A DNA stretch of 64,000 nt from Pirellulaceae bacterium (GTDB lineage: Bacteria; Planctomycetota; Planctomycetia; Pirellulales; Pirellulaceae). Positions 1 to 8,185 of this stretch are shown in pieces (positions within the stretch are counted from its first letter, which is position 1; the number at the start of each line of letters is the position of its first letter). Position numbers and translations under genes: made by a program. The DNA lies in NCBI GenBank assembly GCA_029243025.1, contig JAQWSU010000016.1, positions 62,001 to 126,000 on the forward strand, given 5' to 3'. The notes under the pieces were generated by a model, which made no database searches, had not been told where the DNA came from, and saw nothing but the letters and a program-made list of their open reading frames with translations.

Positions 1-278
1 CAATTCAACTGCTTTGCCGTTGCAATCGACCCTTCCAGCCCCTCGAGGTACGCTCGTCTTTGCGCTGGGTCAACCAAGCTAATGAAATGAGTGCAACAGG
101 CAGCGACTGTCAGAGAATTTTGTTCGCAACTCTGCTGCAATTCCACCAGGTTTCTGTCCCACCAACCCCAAAACTCGATCGCTCGGATTCCAGCAGCGGC
201 CACCTGCCGCATCGCATCCTGGCAAGCAACGTTTTCAAAGATTGCATCAACACAAACCGATGGCTTGAAATGACTCAC
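1..278 (-). CDS. Hydroxypyruvate isomerase-like TIM-barrel protein (5' part only)
   Basis: The gene runs off the left edge; 92 codons of its N-terminal end are visible. The start chosen is GTG at 278, with GGGAG about 9 bases upstream; there is no nearby in-frame ATG. The N-terminus (VDAIFENV, then GIRAIEFWGWWDRNL, then CTHFISLVDPAQR) matches the hydroxypyruvate isomerase branch of the xylose-isomerase/AP-endonuclease-2 TIM-barrel superfamily, where the first beta strand and the EFW segment line the active site. Known Hyi enzymes interconvert hydroxypyruvate and tartronate semialdehyde in the cytoplasm. The active-site Glu and metal residues lie outside the window, so the exact substrate is not established. 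Confidence 0.75.
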   Translation of the reverse strand, partial: MSHFKPSVCVDAIFENVACQDAMRQVAAAGIRAIEFWGWWDRNLVELQQSCEQNSLTVAACCTHFISLVDPAQRRAYLEGLEGSIATAKQLN

Positions 279-423
279 TAATCACATCTCCCAACGACAT
301 CCCAACCTTCACTGACGGACTGAACCATTCACAACCCGACTTTTGCTCGGTTAATTCGACCGATCGTTGCCAGGATGAGTCTTCATCATTTCGGAATTTG
401 TCATGAATAACCAGATCACCCCG

Positions 424-717
424 TCACGATTCTCTGGAAAGGTCATCAGAAAGTCCAATATTGGCAACAAGATCGCCGAACAGCAGTCCATGAAGCCCAA
501 ATTGCTCGCCAGTGATGCGAATATGAACAGGTCCCAAGCCCACCCGCCCTTCCATGCGCTGCAGGCTGTAATCCACAAACACCAATCAAATGGTCGATTC
601 GAGCGACGAATTGATGGTAACGGACGCTTGCGGATCAGCCAAAAGTCGTTGATATTGGCGTTGGTGGGGCCTCACACCCACAATCACCTCGAAACGCCAC
701 ACGTGCGTTTTATCGAA
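424..717 (-). pseudogene. Decayed or interrupted reading frame of unknown family
   Basis: One minus-strand frame from about 717 reads as plausible protein (HVWRFEVIVGVRPHQRQYQR near its start, GPVHIRITGEQFGLHGLLFG further on) but contains TGA at 586-588 and again at 424-426. It stays open past 426 towards the isomerase gene, so only these two TGA codons break roughly 150 codons. This looks like a gene with nonsense mutations lying upstream of, and in the same direction as, the isomerase. I recognise no family. The opposite strand is also open for 113 codons, which weakens the case, because the stretch is stop-poor in several frames. Confidence 0.3.
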
Positions 718-736
718 TCACGACGGATGCGTCTGA

Positions 737-2251
737 ATGATTGATTGGATCAAAAACCTACTTGAACAGGCCGAATCGAAAAGTCCCGAAACAGTCAGCC
801 CTCAGATTACGCTATTGCTCCGAGAATCACTCGAAAATTGCGAGAAACTGTTTCGCACAAGCGCATTCATTGTCAAGCAGGAATGCCCTCACCTGATTAA
901 GGGCGACCCCAATAAGTTTCTCGACTTAATGGTTGACCTGCATCGAGGTCTACTTGTAAAGATTTTAGTCGAAATTGCAGAGAGCGATCGGAATTGGAAT
1001 CCGGCAGAATGCGAAGTGGCAATGCTCATTCTCCACCACGTGTGGAGTGTCAGAATCGACCAAGCAGATCTAGCCCTCGCGCTTCGTCGAGTTTCCGATC
1101 GAGCTGAAAAACTTAAGTGGCGATCGTTGCTTAAGCCTTACATTGAGATGCCACCGATTCACGACAAGCTAACTGATCTCAGCACCATCATCATGCGAGT
1201 TGCAAATTTGGTGGCAAAAGCAGACGGCACGGTAGAATCTTGTGAGCACGCCGTACTGCGACGGATTCAGGCCGAAGTCGACAAGGCAATGAATGAACAA
1301 CACCAACGTCAACAACGGCAGTCAAATTCCGCCAAGACGAACTCGTCCATCGGTAAGCAAGCGATCGCAACAGCGGATTCCGAATCTCAACAAAGCGCTC
1401 TCGTAGCTGTCGCAGAATTGACAGAACAAGAGCGCAAAACGAGATTTGATCGGGCCATGCAGGAGCTTAATCAACTAATTGGCTTATCACCCGTCAAGAA
1501 AGACATTTGTGAACTTGTCGATTTCTTAAAGATTCAATCAGCCCGCCAGACACATGGACTCGCCACGCCACAAGTGAGTTTGCACACCGTATTTGAAGGA
1601 AATCCGGGAACCGGAAAAACAACGGTTGCTCGCATTATGGCAGATATTTTCTGCGGTCTTGGCATCATTAATACGGGGCAGACGGTCGAAACAGATCGCT
1701 CCGGATTAGTCGCGCAATACGCGGGGCAGACTGGCCCCAAGACCAACGAGCGGGTCGACGAGGCACTCGATGGCGTGCTTTTCATCGACGAAGCTTACAC
1801 TTTGGTGACAGAGCAAGGTGAAGACGCATATGGAGTCGAAGCTATTCAAACTCTCTTGAAACGCATGGAAGACGATCGTGACCGTTTAGTTGTGATTCTT
1901 GCTGGCTATCCTCAACCAATGGAACGAATGCTGCGGTCCAATCCGGGACTTTCCTCCAGGTTTCAACGCACCTTTAAGTTCCCCGATTATTCGGCCAATG
2001 AACTTCTCCAAATCTTCTACAACATGTGCAAACGGAACCACTACCGAGTACCAAAAGAAACTCAGCGTAAATTGCATGCGACCTTTCAGACCCACATCGA
2101 CCGCAAGGACGAACATTTCGGCAATGGACGATTAGCGCGAAACATTTTCGAAGAATCGATTCGACACATGGCTAGCCGCATCATCAGTGTTTCACCATTG
2201 ACCCGAGAGTTGCTTTCAACACTCGAACCCGAAGACATCGCGACTGCGTGA
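737..2251 (+). CDS. AAA+ ATPase of the CbbX/SpoVK type with TerB-like N-terminal domain
   Basis: A 504-residue cytoplasmic protein. Residues 1-185 are helical and end in an ADGTVESCEHAVLRRI segment typical of TerB-like domains; residues 185-230 are a Gln/Ser-rich linker; residues 235-500 are an AAA+ module with Walker A GNPGTGKT (288-295), Walker B VLFIDEA (347-353), a sensor/arginine-finger region after SSRFQRTF, and a lid helix bundle. The CbbX/SpoVK family comprises protein-remodelling ATPases; CbbX itself reactivates Rubisco, but no Rubisco gene is visible, so that role should not be transferred. The start is ATG at 737. The gene stands alone and converges on the DUF1501 gene at 2350. The client protein is unknown. 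Confidence 0.85.
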   Translation: MIDWIKNLLEQAESKSPETVSPQITLLLRESLENCEKLFRTSAFIVKQECPHLIKGDPNKFLDLMVDLHRGLLVKILVEIAESDRNWNPAECEVAMLILHHVWSVRIDQADLALALRRVSDRAEKLKWRSLLKPYIEMPPIHDKLTDLSTIIMRVANLVAKADGTVESCEHAVLRRIQAEVDKAMNEQHQRQQRQSNSAKTNSSIGKQAIATADSESQQSALVAVAELTEQERKTRFDRAMQELNQLIGLSPVKKDICELVDFLKIQSARQTHGLATPQVSLHTVFEGNPGTGKTTVARIMADIFCGLGIINTGQTVETDRSGLVAQYAGQTGPKTNERVDEALDGVLFIDEAYTLVTEQGEDAYGVEAIQTLLKRMEDDRDRLVVILAGYPQPMERMLRSNPGLSSRFQRTFKFPDYSANELLQIFYNMCKRNHYRVPKETQRKLHATFQTHIDRKDEHFGNGRLARNIFEESIRHMASRIISVSPLTRELLSTLEPEDIATA

Positions 2252-2349
2252 CCGACTCACAACTGGAACCGCGTAAATCTCCCGAAAAACTTATACTACG
2301 CCAACAGTCGCTATTCCCAGTTTGAATCAACCACAACAAGAAAAGGGTG

Positions 2350-3750
2350 CTATCCAAACAGCGGCAAGACTCGCCCATCACTGATCGGAAACGGACGTGC
2401 GAGCGGATCGTGAATCGTTGCTCTCGGCGAAATCCCCAGGGAGTGAAAAATGGTTGCGTGCAAATCAGCTGGTCCACAGGCATCCGATTGGGGAAACGCC
2501 CCCAGCCCATCGCTACTGCCATATACTTGGCCACCTTGAATCCCACCGCCAGCCAAGACGACAGAGTAGACATTCGGATAGTGGTCACGTCCTGCACCAC
2601 CATTAATGCGAGGTGTTCGACCGAAATCAGTCAGTATCGCAACCAACGTATCTTCTAACTGCCCTCGCTCAGAAAGATCCCTCAACAAGGCCGATGCGCC
2701 GTGATCAAACACGGGTAGGAGACGATTTTTCAAACGATTAAAATTGTCGCCATGGGTGTCCCACATATCCCCTTGACCGCCATTCAAATCACCAGCCGCA
2801 CAACAAACTTGCACAATCGGCACGCCAGCCTCAGTCAGTCGACGCGCCAACAACATGCTTTGGCCGCCCAAATGATGACCGTAGGATTCCCGCACACGTC
2901 GATCTTCTTTTTCCAAGTCATAGGCATTTTTCACCGCAGACCCGACCAACATTTCCATCGCAATATGCCGAAAGTAGTCGAAACTCTCAAAATCACCCTT
3001 ACGACTAACCGGCTGCTCAAGCGATTGTAACAAAGCCTTTCGGGAACCAATCCGACGAAAGTCCACTTCATTAAGCTCCAAGACCTGGGAACCGAGGGTG
3101 CGCGACACGCCACCATAAGGGTCACCAGCTTGAGTTCGCATCACAATCGGATCGTAACGAGCTCCCAGCCAACCACCATATTCACCCGCTTGCAACGTGC
3201 CATTATCGACCATCGGATAAGGCACTCGAATCGCGCCCGGAATGCCGTCTGGAGGCTGGCGGAATTTGGACACCATGGCAGGCAAGGACGGCCAATCGTT
3301 ACGCATTGGCGGAATGTTTCCCGCACGCGGGGGTTTGTGGCCCGTCAAATTCCAGTACATGCCGCGACCGTGAGCCGAATCATCGTGATGTATCGAGCGT
3401 ATGATCGCGAGCTTGTTCGTCTCTTGAGCCAGGAGCGGCAGGTGTTCGCCAATCTGAATCCCGGGCGTCGCGGTGGAAATCGTGGAAAACTCACCGCGAA
3501 TTTCCGCCGGAGCATGAGGCTTCGGATCCCACGTCTCGTGGTGACTCATTCCGCCCCAACAATAAAGGATGATGCAAGACTTTGCGCTGGGCTGCGAATT
3601 CGCGGTCAATGTCTTGGCTTCCGCACTCCGCAACCGTAACAACGAGGGCAAGGAAAGACCGCAGCTGCCAATCGAAGTCGCCAACATCTTGCGGCGTGAA
3701 ATCCGCGGTAACAACTTGGACAAATCCAGATTGGCCTGATGTGATCGCAT
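2350..3750 (-). CDS. DUF1501 family secreted protein
   Basis: A 466-residue member of the DUF1501 family, which has an alkaline-phosphatase/sulfatase-like fold and is greatly expanded in planctomycetes. The N-terminus ISRRKMLATSIGSCGLSLP is a twin-arginine-type leader, so export after folding is likely. Family landmarks visible are CWGGMSHHETWDPKPHAPAE after the leader, EIRGEF, the DTHGDNFNRLKN segment, and DFGRTPRINGGAGRDHYP near the C-terminus. The start ATG is preceded by AAAGGAG at a good distance. The gene is monocistronic here, with no DUF1549/1553 partner beside it, unlike the copy at 15.5 kb. The biochemical function of the family is not established. Confidence 0.85.
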   Translation of the reverse strand: MRSHQANLDLSKLLPRISRRKMLATSIGSCGLSLPSLLRLRSAEAKTLTANSQPSAKSCIILYCWGGMSHHETWDPKPHAPAEIRGEFSTISTATPGIQIGEHLPLLAQETNKLAIIRSIHHDDSAHGRGMYWNLTGHKPPRAGNIPPMRNDWPSLPAMVSKFRQPPDGIPGAIRVPYPMVDNGTLQAGEYGGWLGARYDPIVMRTQAGDPYGGVSRTLGSQVLELNEVDFRRIGSRKALLQSLEQPVSRKGDFESFDYFRHIAMEMLVGSAVKNAYDLEKEDRRVRESYGHHLGGQSMLLARRLTEAGVPIVQVCCAAGDLNGGQGDMWDTHGDNFNRLKNRLLPVFDHGASALLRDLSERGQLEDTLVAILTDFGRTPRINGGAGRDHYPNVYSVVLAGGGIQGGQVYGSSDGLGAFPQSDACGPADLHATIFHSLGISPRATIHDPLARPFPISDGRVLPLFG

Positions 3751-4299
3751 CTGCTTCTCCTTTCACCCCCCGAATAGGAAGCTTTAGCATATCTGTTTGA
3801 CCGAGCAAATTCCATGCAGCTTACTCACAAACCTACGAATTCCGAACAGGGCTTATTCTCGGCAGGGAAGAGCATCTCCATGCGGCAGAAGAAACGACGA
3901 TGCAACCGCGCTTCGAGAAATCACAATTTGCGACTGCCTCATCGAGTATTACGATATCGCATATTTTGTACAGGATCGCTCGAATCCCAAGGGACTGATC
4001 GCAGGCAGCGATCAGACTCTTCTCAAACCATCGTCAGTTGACTCGATCTGGGAACCTCAGACTCGAGAGCAACGAGTCAGCAGAAGTGAGGGTTATTGCG
4101 ATTTTCTCACTTGCAAAATCAATGCTAGATTGTCTTAGCCACATCCGCATAATCACGAAGCCTGTGAAGACGAGCCGGAATTCCCCCAATGGGCAGTTGG
4201 GAAACCCGATTTGCCATTATGCATGAATGGCTTCGATGGGTTACAATCACACGAACGAATATTGCTCGGTCCCCTTAGAACGATTGATGGGCACGTCAC
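3751..4299. other. Intergenic gap between divergent DUF1501 genes
   Basis: About 550 bases between the divergently transcribed genes at 2350-3750 and 4300-5736. Short open frames occur but none has a convincing start, composition or recognisable sequence. Apart from the ribosome-binding site next to 3750, I see no clear hairpin, repeat or RNA gene. It presumably holds both promoters. Confidence 0.5.
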
Positions 4300-5736
4300 A
4301 TGTCCGGACAGTTTATCCATCCACGCCTTAATCGGAGACAAGCAATTCAGGCTGGTGGGATTGGTTTACTGGGTCTCTCTACGACCCATCTAGAACGTCT
4401 CCGCGCCGAAACCGGAAATCCTGCCAGCTCGGCCAAGAATGTCATCTACATTTTTTTGTCCGGTGGGCTTGGTCAACATGACAGCTTCGATCCCAAACCC
4501 AACGCATCAGAAGAGATTCGTGGCGAATTCAAACCGATCGCCACGAAAACGACTGGCCTGCACATTTGTGAACATCTGCCGAAACTAGCAAATCGCAGCG
4601 ACAAATGGGCCCTCGTTCGGAGCCTGACTCACCCGTACAACGAACACTCTCAAGGCCATATGGCGATGTTGACGGGTCGAACCCCCATGCCGGTTGGTTT
4701 CAGCCCAGCGTCGCCCAAACCGGGTGACCACCCCTCGATCGCAAGTGTGGTGGGAGCCACAACCACTGTCCCCAACAATCTGCCACCCGCGATCATTTTG
4801 CCTGAGAAACTTGTGCATCGCAGCGGTCGCGAAATTCCAGGCCAATTCGCTGGAGTGATGGGACCGCAACGTGCGCCCTATCTGCTGGATTGCTGTAAGT
4901 TCAACGGTAAGTCTTATGGCGCATGGCCAAAATATGGATTCCACCATCAACGCGGGGGTGAGAACCCAGCCGGTTATCAATTCTCAACACCCAGTCTTGT
5001 TTTACCCGAGGGTCTGACCCAACAGCGACTTGGTCAACGTGTCGATCTTTTGAACTTGGTAGAAAGGCAGCAACACTACCTCAGGCAACTGGCCGAAGTT
5101 GAAACATTCGACCGCTTCCAAGAACGAGCGGTGGCAATGCTAAGTGACGGTAAAATGAAGGGGCTCTTCAATGTCGCAGGAGCCGACCCCAAAACGCTCG
5201 ACCGGTATGGGCGTCACACTTTTGGCTGGTCGCTCTTACTCGCTCGCCGCTTAGTCGAGGCAGGTGTGAATTTAGTACAAGTCAATTTAGGCAACAACGA
5301 AACCTGGGACACTCACGGCAATGCATTCCCCAGTCTAAAAAACTATTTATTGCCACCAATGGATCAAGCCGTGTCGGCGTTGCTTGATGACCTTGACGAC
5401 CGAGGCTTGCTTGAATCAACACTCATCGTGATGGCAGGCGAATTTGGGCGTACCCCAAAAGTCTTTCGGTTACCAGAACATTACGCACTCCCAGGACGTG
5501 ATCATTGGGGCGCCGTTCAATCCGTATTTTTCGCAGGCGGTGGGGTAAAAGGCGGAAACGTTGTCGGTTCCTCCGACAAGCTGGGGGCTTATCCTCACGA
5601 CGACCCGCAAACCCCAGAAAACATGGCCGCAACGATCTACCAGGCCCTCGGTTTACCCAAAGCTGCAACTTGGCACGATCTGCTAGACCGTCCATTCCCG
5701 GTTTACCATGGTGCCCCGATTCGCGGCCTCTCATAG
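4300..5736 (+). CDS. DUF1501 family secreted protein
   Basis: A 478-residue DUF1501 protein. The leader LNRRQAIQAGGIGLLGLST is a twin-arginine-type export signal. Visible family segments are FLSGGLGQHDSFDPKPNASE, EIRGEF, the HMAMLTGRTP stretch, ETWDTHGNAFPSLKNYLLPP and GEFGRTPKVFRLPEHYALPG followed by GRDHWG. It lies divergent from another DUF1501 gene, and the two are clearly different in sequence, so they are not a recent duplication. It probably acts outside the cytoplasmic membrane. The catalytic role is unknown for the family; in related genomes such genes commonly accompany cytochrome-domain proteins. Confidence 0.85.
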   Translation: MSGQFIHPRLNRRQAIQAGGIGLLGLSTTHLERLRAETGNPASSAKNVIYIFLSGGLGQHDSFDPKPNASEEIRGEFKPIATKTTGLHICEHLPKLANRSDKWALVRSLTHPYNEHSQGHMAMLTGRTPMPVGFSPASPKPGDHPSIASVVGATTTVPNNLPPAIILPEKLVHRSGREIPGQFAGVMGPQRAPYLLDCCKFNGKSYGAWPKYGFHHQRGGENPAGYQFSTPSLVLPEGLTQQRLGQRVDLLNLVERQQHYLRQLAEVETFDRFQERAVAMLSDGKMKGLFNVAGADPKTLDRYGRHTFGWSLLLARRLVEAGVNLVQVNLGNNETWDTHGNAFPSLKNYLLPPMDQAVSALLDDLDDRGLLESTLIVMAGEFGRTPKVFRLPEHYALPGRDHWGAVQSVFFAGGGVKGGNVVGSSDKLGAYPHDDPQTPENMAATIYQALGLPKAATWHDLLDRPFPVYHGAPIRGLS

Positions 5737-5988
5737 CTTGAACACTGGCCAACTGAAACGACCGTCGCATAACGTTCCGATTGGTTTCTAACGACGGGGA
5801 TTCACGGTCAGCACATCCTTTCGACAGCTCTCTGCCGAGAGGAATTCGACAGGCTTTTCAATAATCTCATTATGGGGAAGTCGGCATCAACTTCAGTCAC
5901 GATCGCCACCAAAGAAAAGCGAGGTTGCCATTCGCCTGAATAGCTGCGTGTTTCGACCTTCCCTCGGAGCAAATTCCCCAACAAGAAT

Positions 5989-6387
5989 TCAGCACGTAGG
6001 ATTTCGCGCCAAGGAAACGCTCGAAAAAATCACCACTTTTCGCAGGAGAAAATTCCAGACGGTACAAATGAACAAGGCCGCGATTTTTGAAATCCTAAAA
6101 TCGATTCCGAAAACTTCCGTACCAATCCACAACAAAAACTCTGTGAGTACAAGCCCGATCAAACCAATGAGAAAAAACAGAAAGAACTCTGTTCTTCGGT
6201 CTTGGAATTGTCGACAAGGAAACACCCAGCGAACACAAAGCAAATAATTAACGCAAATCCCGATCGAGTAACCGATTGCGGCCGCGACAAGATAGTTCAG
6301 CCCAAGAAATTCAACCGCTCCCAACAAGCAAGAAAAATCGGCGACCAAGGCGATTAGACCCACAACACCAAATCGAAAGGCCTGCAC
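5989..6387 (-). CDS. GtrA-like membrane protein
   Basis: A 132-residue protein with four predicted membrane spans (about 7-27, 33-53, 67-87, 95-116), the size and topology of the GtrA/DPMS-like family that helps move polyprenyl-phosphate-linked sugars across the membrane. The sequence FGVVGLIALVADF at the N-terminus is typical of GtrA. The likely start is GTG at 6387, because an in-frame stop lies about 50 bases upstream with no better start between. It sits 67 bases downstream of, and in the same direction as, the flavoprotein at 6455, so the two are probably co-transcribed and work on envelope glycans. Confidence 0.85.
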   Translation of the reverse strand: MQAFRFGVVGLIALVADFSCLLGAVEFLGLNYLVAAAIGYSIGICVNYLLCVRWVFPCRQFQDRRTEFFLFFLIGLIGLVLTEFLLWIGTEVFGIDFRISKIAALFICTVWNFLLRKVVIFSSVSLARNPTC

Positions 6388-6454
6388 AAAGGTACTGTTG
6401 TTTTTCTCTTGCAGAAGCTTTGATCAGATCATCCAGAAAAACTCATCGAAAACA

Positions 6455-7879
6455 TTAAGTGACGAAATCCGCAGCCTCTAAGCCAGCTGCAGTAATCGTG
6501 GCAGCTTCCTGATAAGCCTCATAGTCCGTATTGATCGACCAAAGATTATTCCGACTTTGCTTCAACAGATTTTCGGCTCCCAGGAGCCCCATCAAGATGC
6601 TGTGATCCTGATTGTTGTACTTGAAGGCACCGTAGCGACCGATGGGAATCAAGCCGTTAAAGTCAGACAGATAGCCTTGGATCGTGGAAAGATGTGTCTT
6701 GTAGTTCCGCGCGTACACTGGATAGCAACGTGGCACCCGCACAACATGTCCATCCAGGATTTCAGATGCACCAATCAGACCGGTTGACCGCATTTCAGAT
6801 TTCGCGCGGGCAATCAATTCCTCGTCGGCTTCTCGCCACATGGAATCATCGTCGTTTGCCCAGTATTCGAGCGAAAGAATCGTTTCGTCCGAACTGCCAT
6901 ATAGCTCGGGAATCCAATTCCGAAAGTTCGTGACACGTCCAACTTGAAGATCAGGAGCATGCACATAGACCCATTGGTCATCAAACAGATCAGTGGCAGC
7001 AATTCGCAAGTAAACAACGATCGTGTTTCGAAATTTCAGTGAATCTGCCGATTCCAACACGTGCGATGGAGTTCCCTCGAGACCGTTCACGAGCAAGGTC
7101 ATCGGCATGGTGGAAATAACGTGGTCAAATTCCCGCGTACGACCGTCCTTCAATTCCACACCGGTAACTTGTTTGCCCTGATGAATCACCCGTTGCACGG
7201 GGCAATTCAAACTGACATCTCCCAAGACATCGATATAATCAGCCATCCGTTCATAGATCATTCCCGTCCCTTCAAGCGGGAACGCGAATTGATCCACTAA
7301 CGTTTGGTGGTGTCGTCCTCCCAATCCAAGCGCATTCTTTGCTACCTCAGCCAATGACAATTTTTTGATTCGTTGAGCTGCAAAATCCGCATCAAGATCC
7401 TGACAGGAAATCCCCCAAAGCTTTTCGCTGTATGTCTTGAAAAAGATTTCGAAAAGACGACGACCAAATCGGTTGACTACCCAAGATTCGAATGACGCTC
7501 CTTCGACTCCAGGAGACAGTCGTTGTCGCGCATAACTCGCCAGACAGCGAGCGGACTCTGCGAGTCCAAGATTCCTCAGTGCATTCCCCGGTTGCAACGG
7601 GTAATTAAAAAAATTTCCACCGTAATAGATCCTGGTCAGACGATCCACCATGCGGTAATCGCGTTCGGCTATTTCCAACCAGAGGCGATTTACACGCGCA
7701 TCGGAGCTGAAGAAACGATGAGGTCCCAAATCGACTGTTTGTCCCCAAAGTTGGAACGAACGACACATCCCTCCAACAGCACTTCCCGCCTCAAAAACTT
7801 CAACCTTCGTCCCAGCTTTGGCCAACTCGTAGGCCGCTGTGAGTCCAGCAGGTCCGGCACCGATCACGCCAACCTTCAT
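6455..7879 (-). CDS. FAD-dependent amine-oxidase-fold protein, UDP-galactopyranose mutase-like
   Basis: A flavoprotein of about 474 residues from ATG at 7879, which has AGAGGA six bases upstream; an in-frame start 33 bases further up is less likely because it would put a tail ahead of the dinucleotide-binding strand. The N-terminus MKVGVIGAGPAGLTAAYELA is the Rossmann FAD-binding motif, followed by EVFEAGSAVGGMCRS. The segment GQTVDLGPHRFFSSDARVN and the NYPLQP stretch resemble the UDP-galactopyranose mutase/protoporphyrinogen oxidase group. Known relatives either isomerise UDP-sugars or oxidise lipid-linked sugars. Its GtrA neighbour supports a glycan role. The substrate is not determined. 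Confidence 0.8.
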   Translation of the reverse strand: MKVGVIGAGPAGLTAAYELAKAGTKVEVFEAGSAVGGMCRSFQLWGQTVDLGPHRFFSSDARVNRLWLEIAERDYRMVDRLTRIYYGGNFFNYPLQPGNALRNLGLAESARCLASYARQRLSPGVEGASFESWVVNRFGRRLFEIFFKTYSEKLWGISCQDLDADFAAQRIKKLSLAEVAKNALGLGGRHHQTLVDQFAFPLEGTGMIYERMADYIDVLGDVSLNCPVQRVIHQGKQVTGVELKDGRTREFDHVISTMPMTLLVNGLEGTPSHVLESADSLKFRNTIVVYLRIAATDLFDDQWVYVHAPDLQVGRVTNFRNWIPELYGSSDETILSLEYWANDDDSMWREADEELIARAKSEMRSTGLIGASEILDGHVVRVPRCYPVYARNYKTHLSTIQGYLSDFNGLIPIGRYGAFKYNNQDHSILMGLLGAENLLKQSRNNLWSINTDYEAYQEAATITAAGLEAADFVT

Positions 7880-8185
7880 CACATCCTCTTTCCGCCTAAA
7901 ACGTGCACACAACCTCGAAAACGGATCGACCTCGAGATGGATCTAAAAACGGATCCTTCTCCAGTGAAGATAGGTCATAAAAGCGAATTTAGGCAAGAAG
8001 TCAATATTTAACGGTTGCAAAATCAGCACAGAATTGGGCCCCGAACAGAACGAATCTCTGCTACCTGAGCTATATAGATTGGGGACGTTGAGAGTCAGAA
8101 GATCATATCTTGACTCGGTTTTGCCAGCCGAAGCTCCGATGTCCGCGATATTACGATTCATTCAACGCGCACGACCGGATCAGAC

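Noticed and set aside
737-2251. Rubisco activase CbbX
   Set aside because: The ATPase part matches the family, but no Rubisco genes are in the window and the TerB-like extension is foreign to CbbX.
3797-4138. A gene in the gap between the two DUF1501 genes
   Set aside because: Arg/Ser-rich composition, no ribosome-binding site and no family resemblance.
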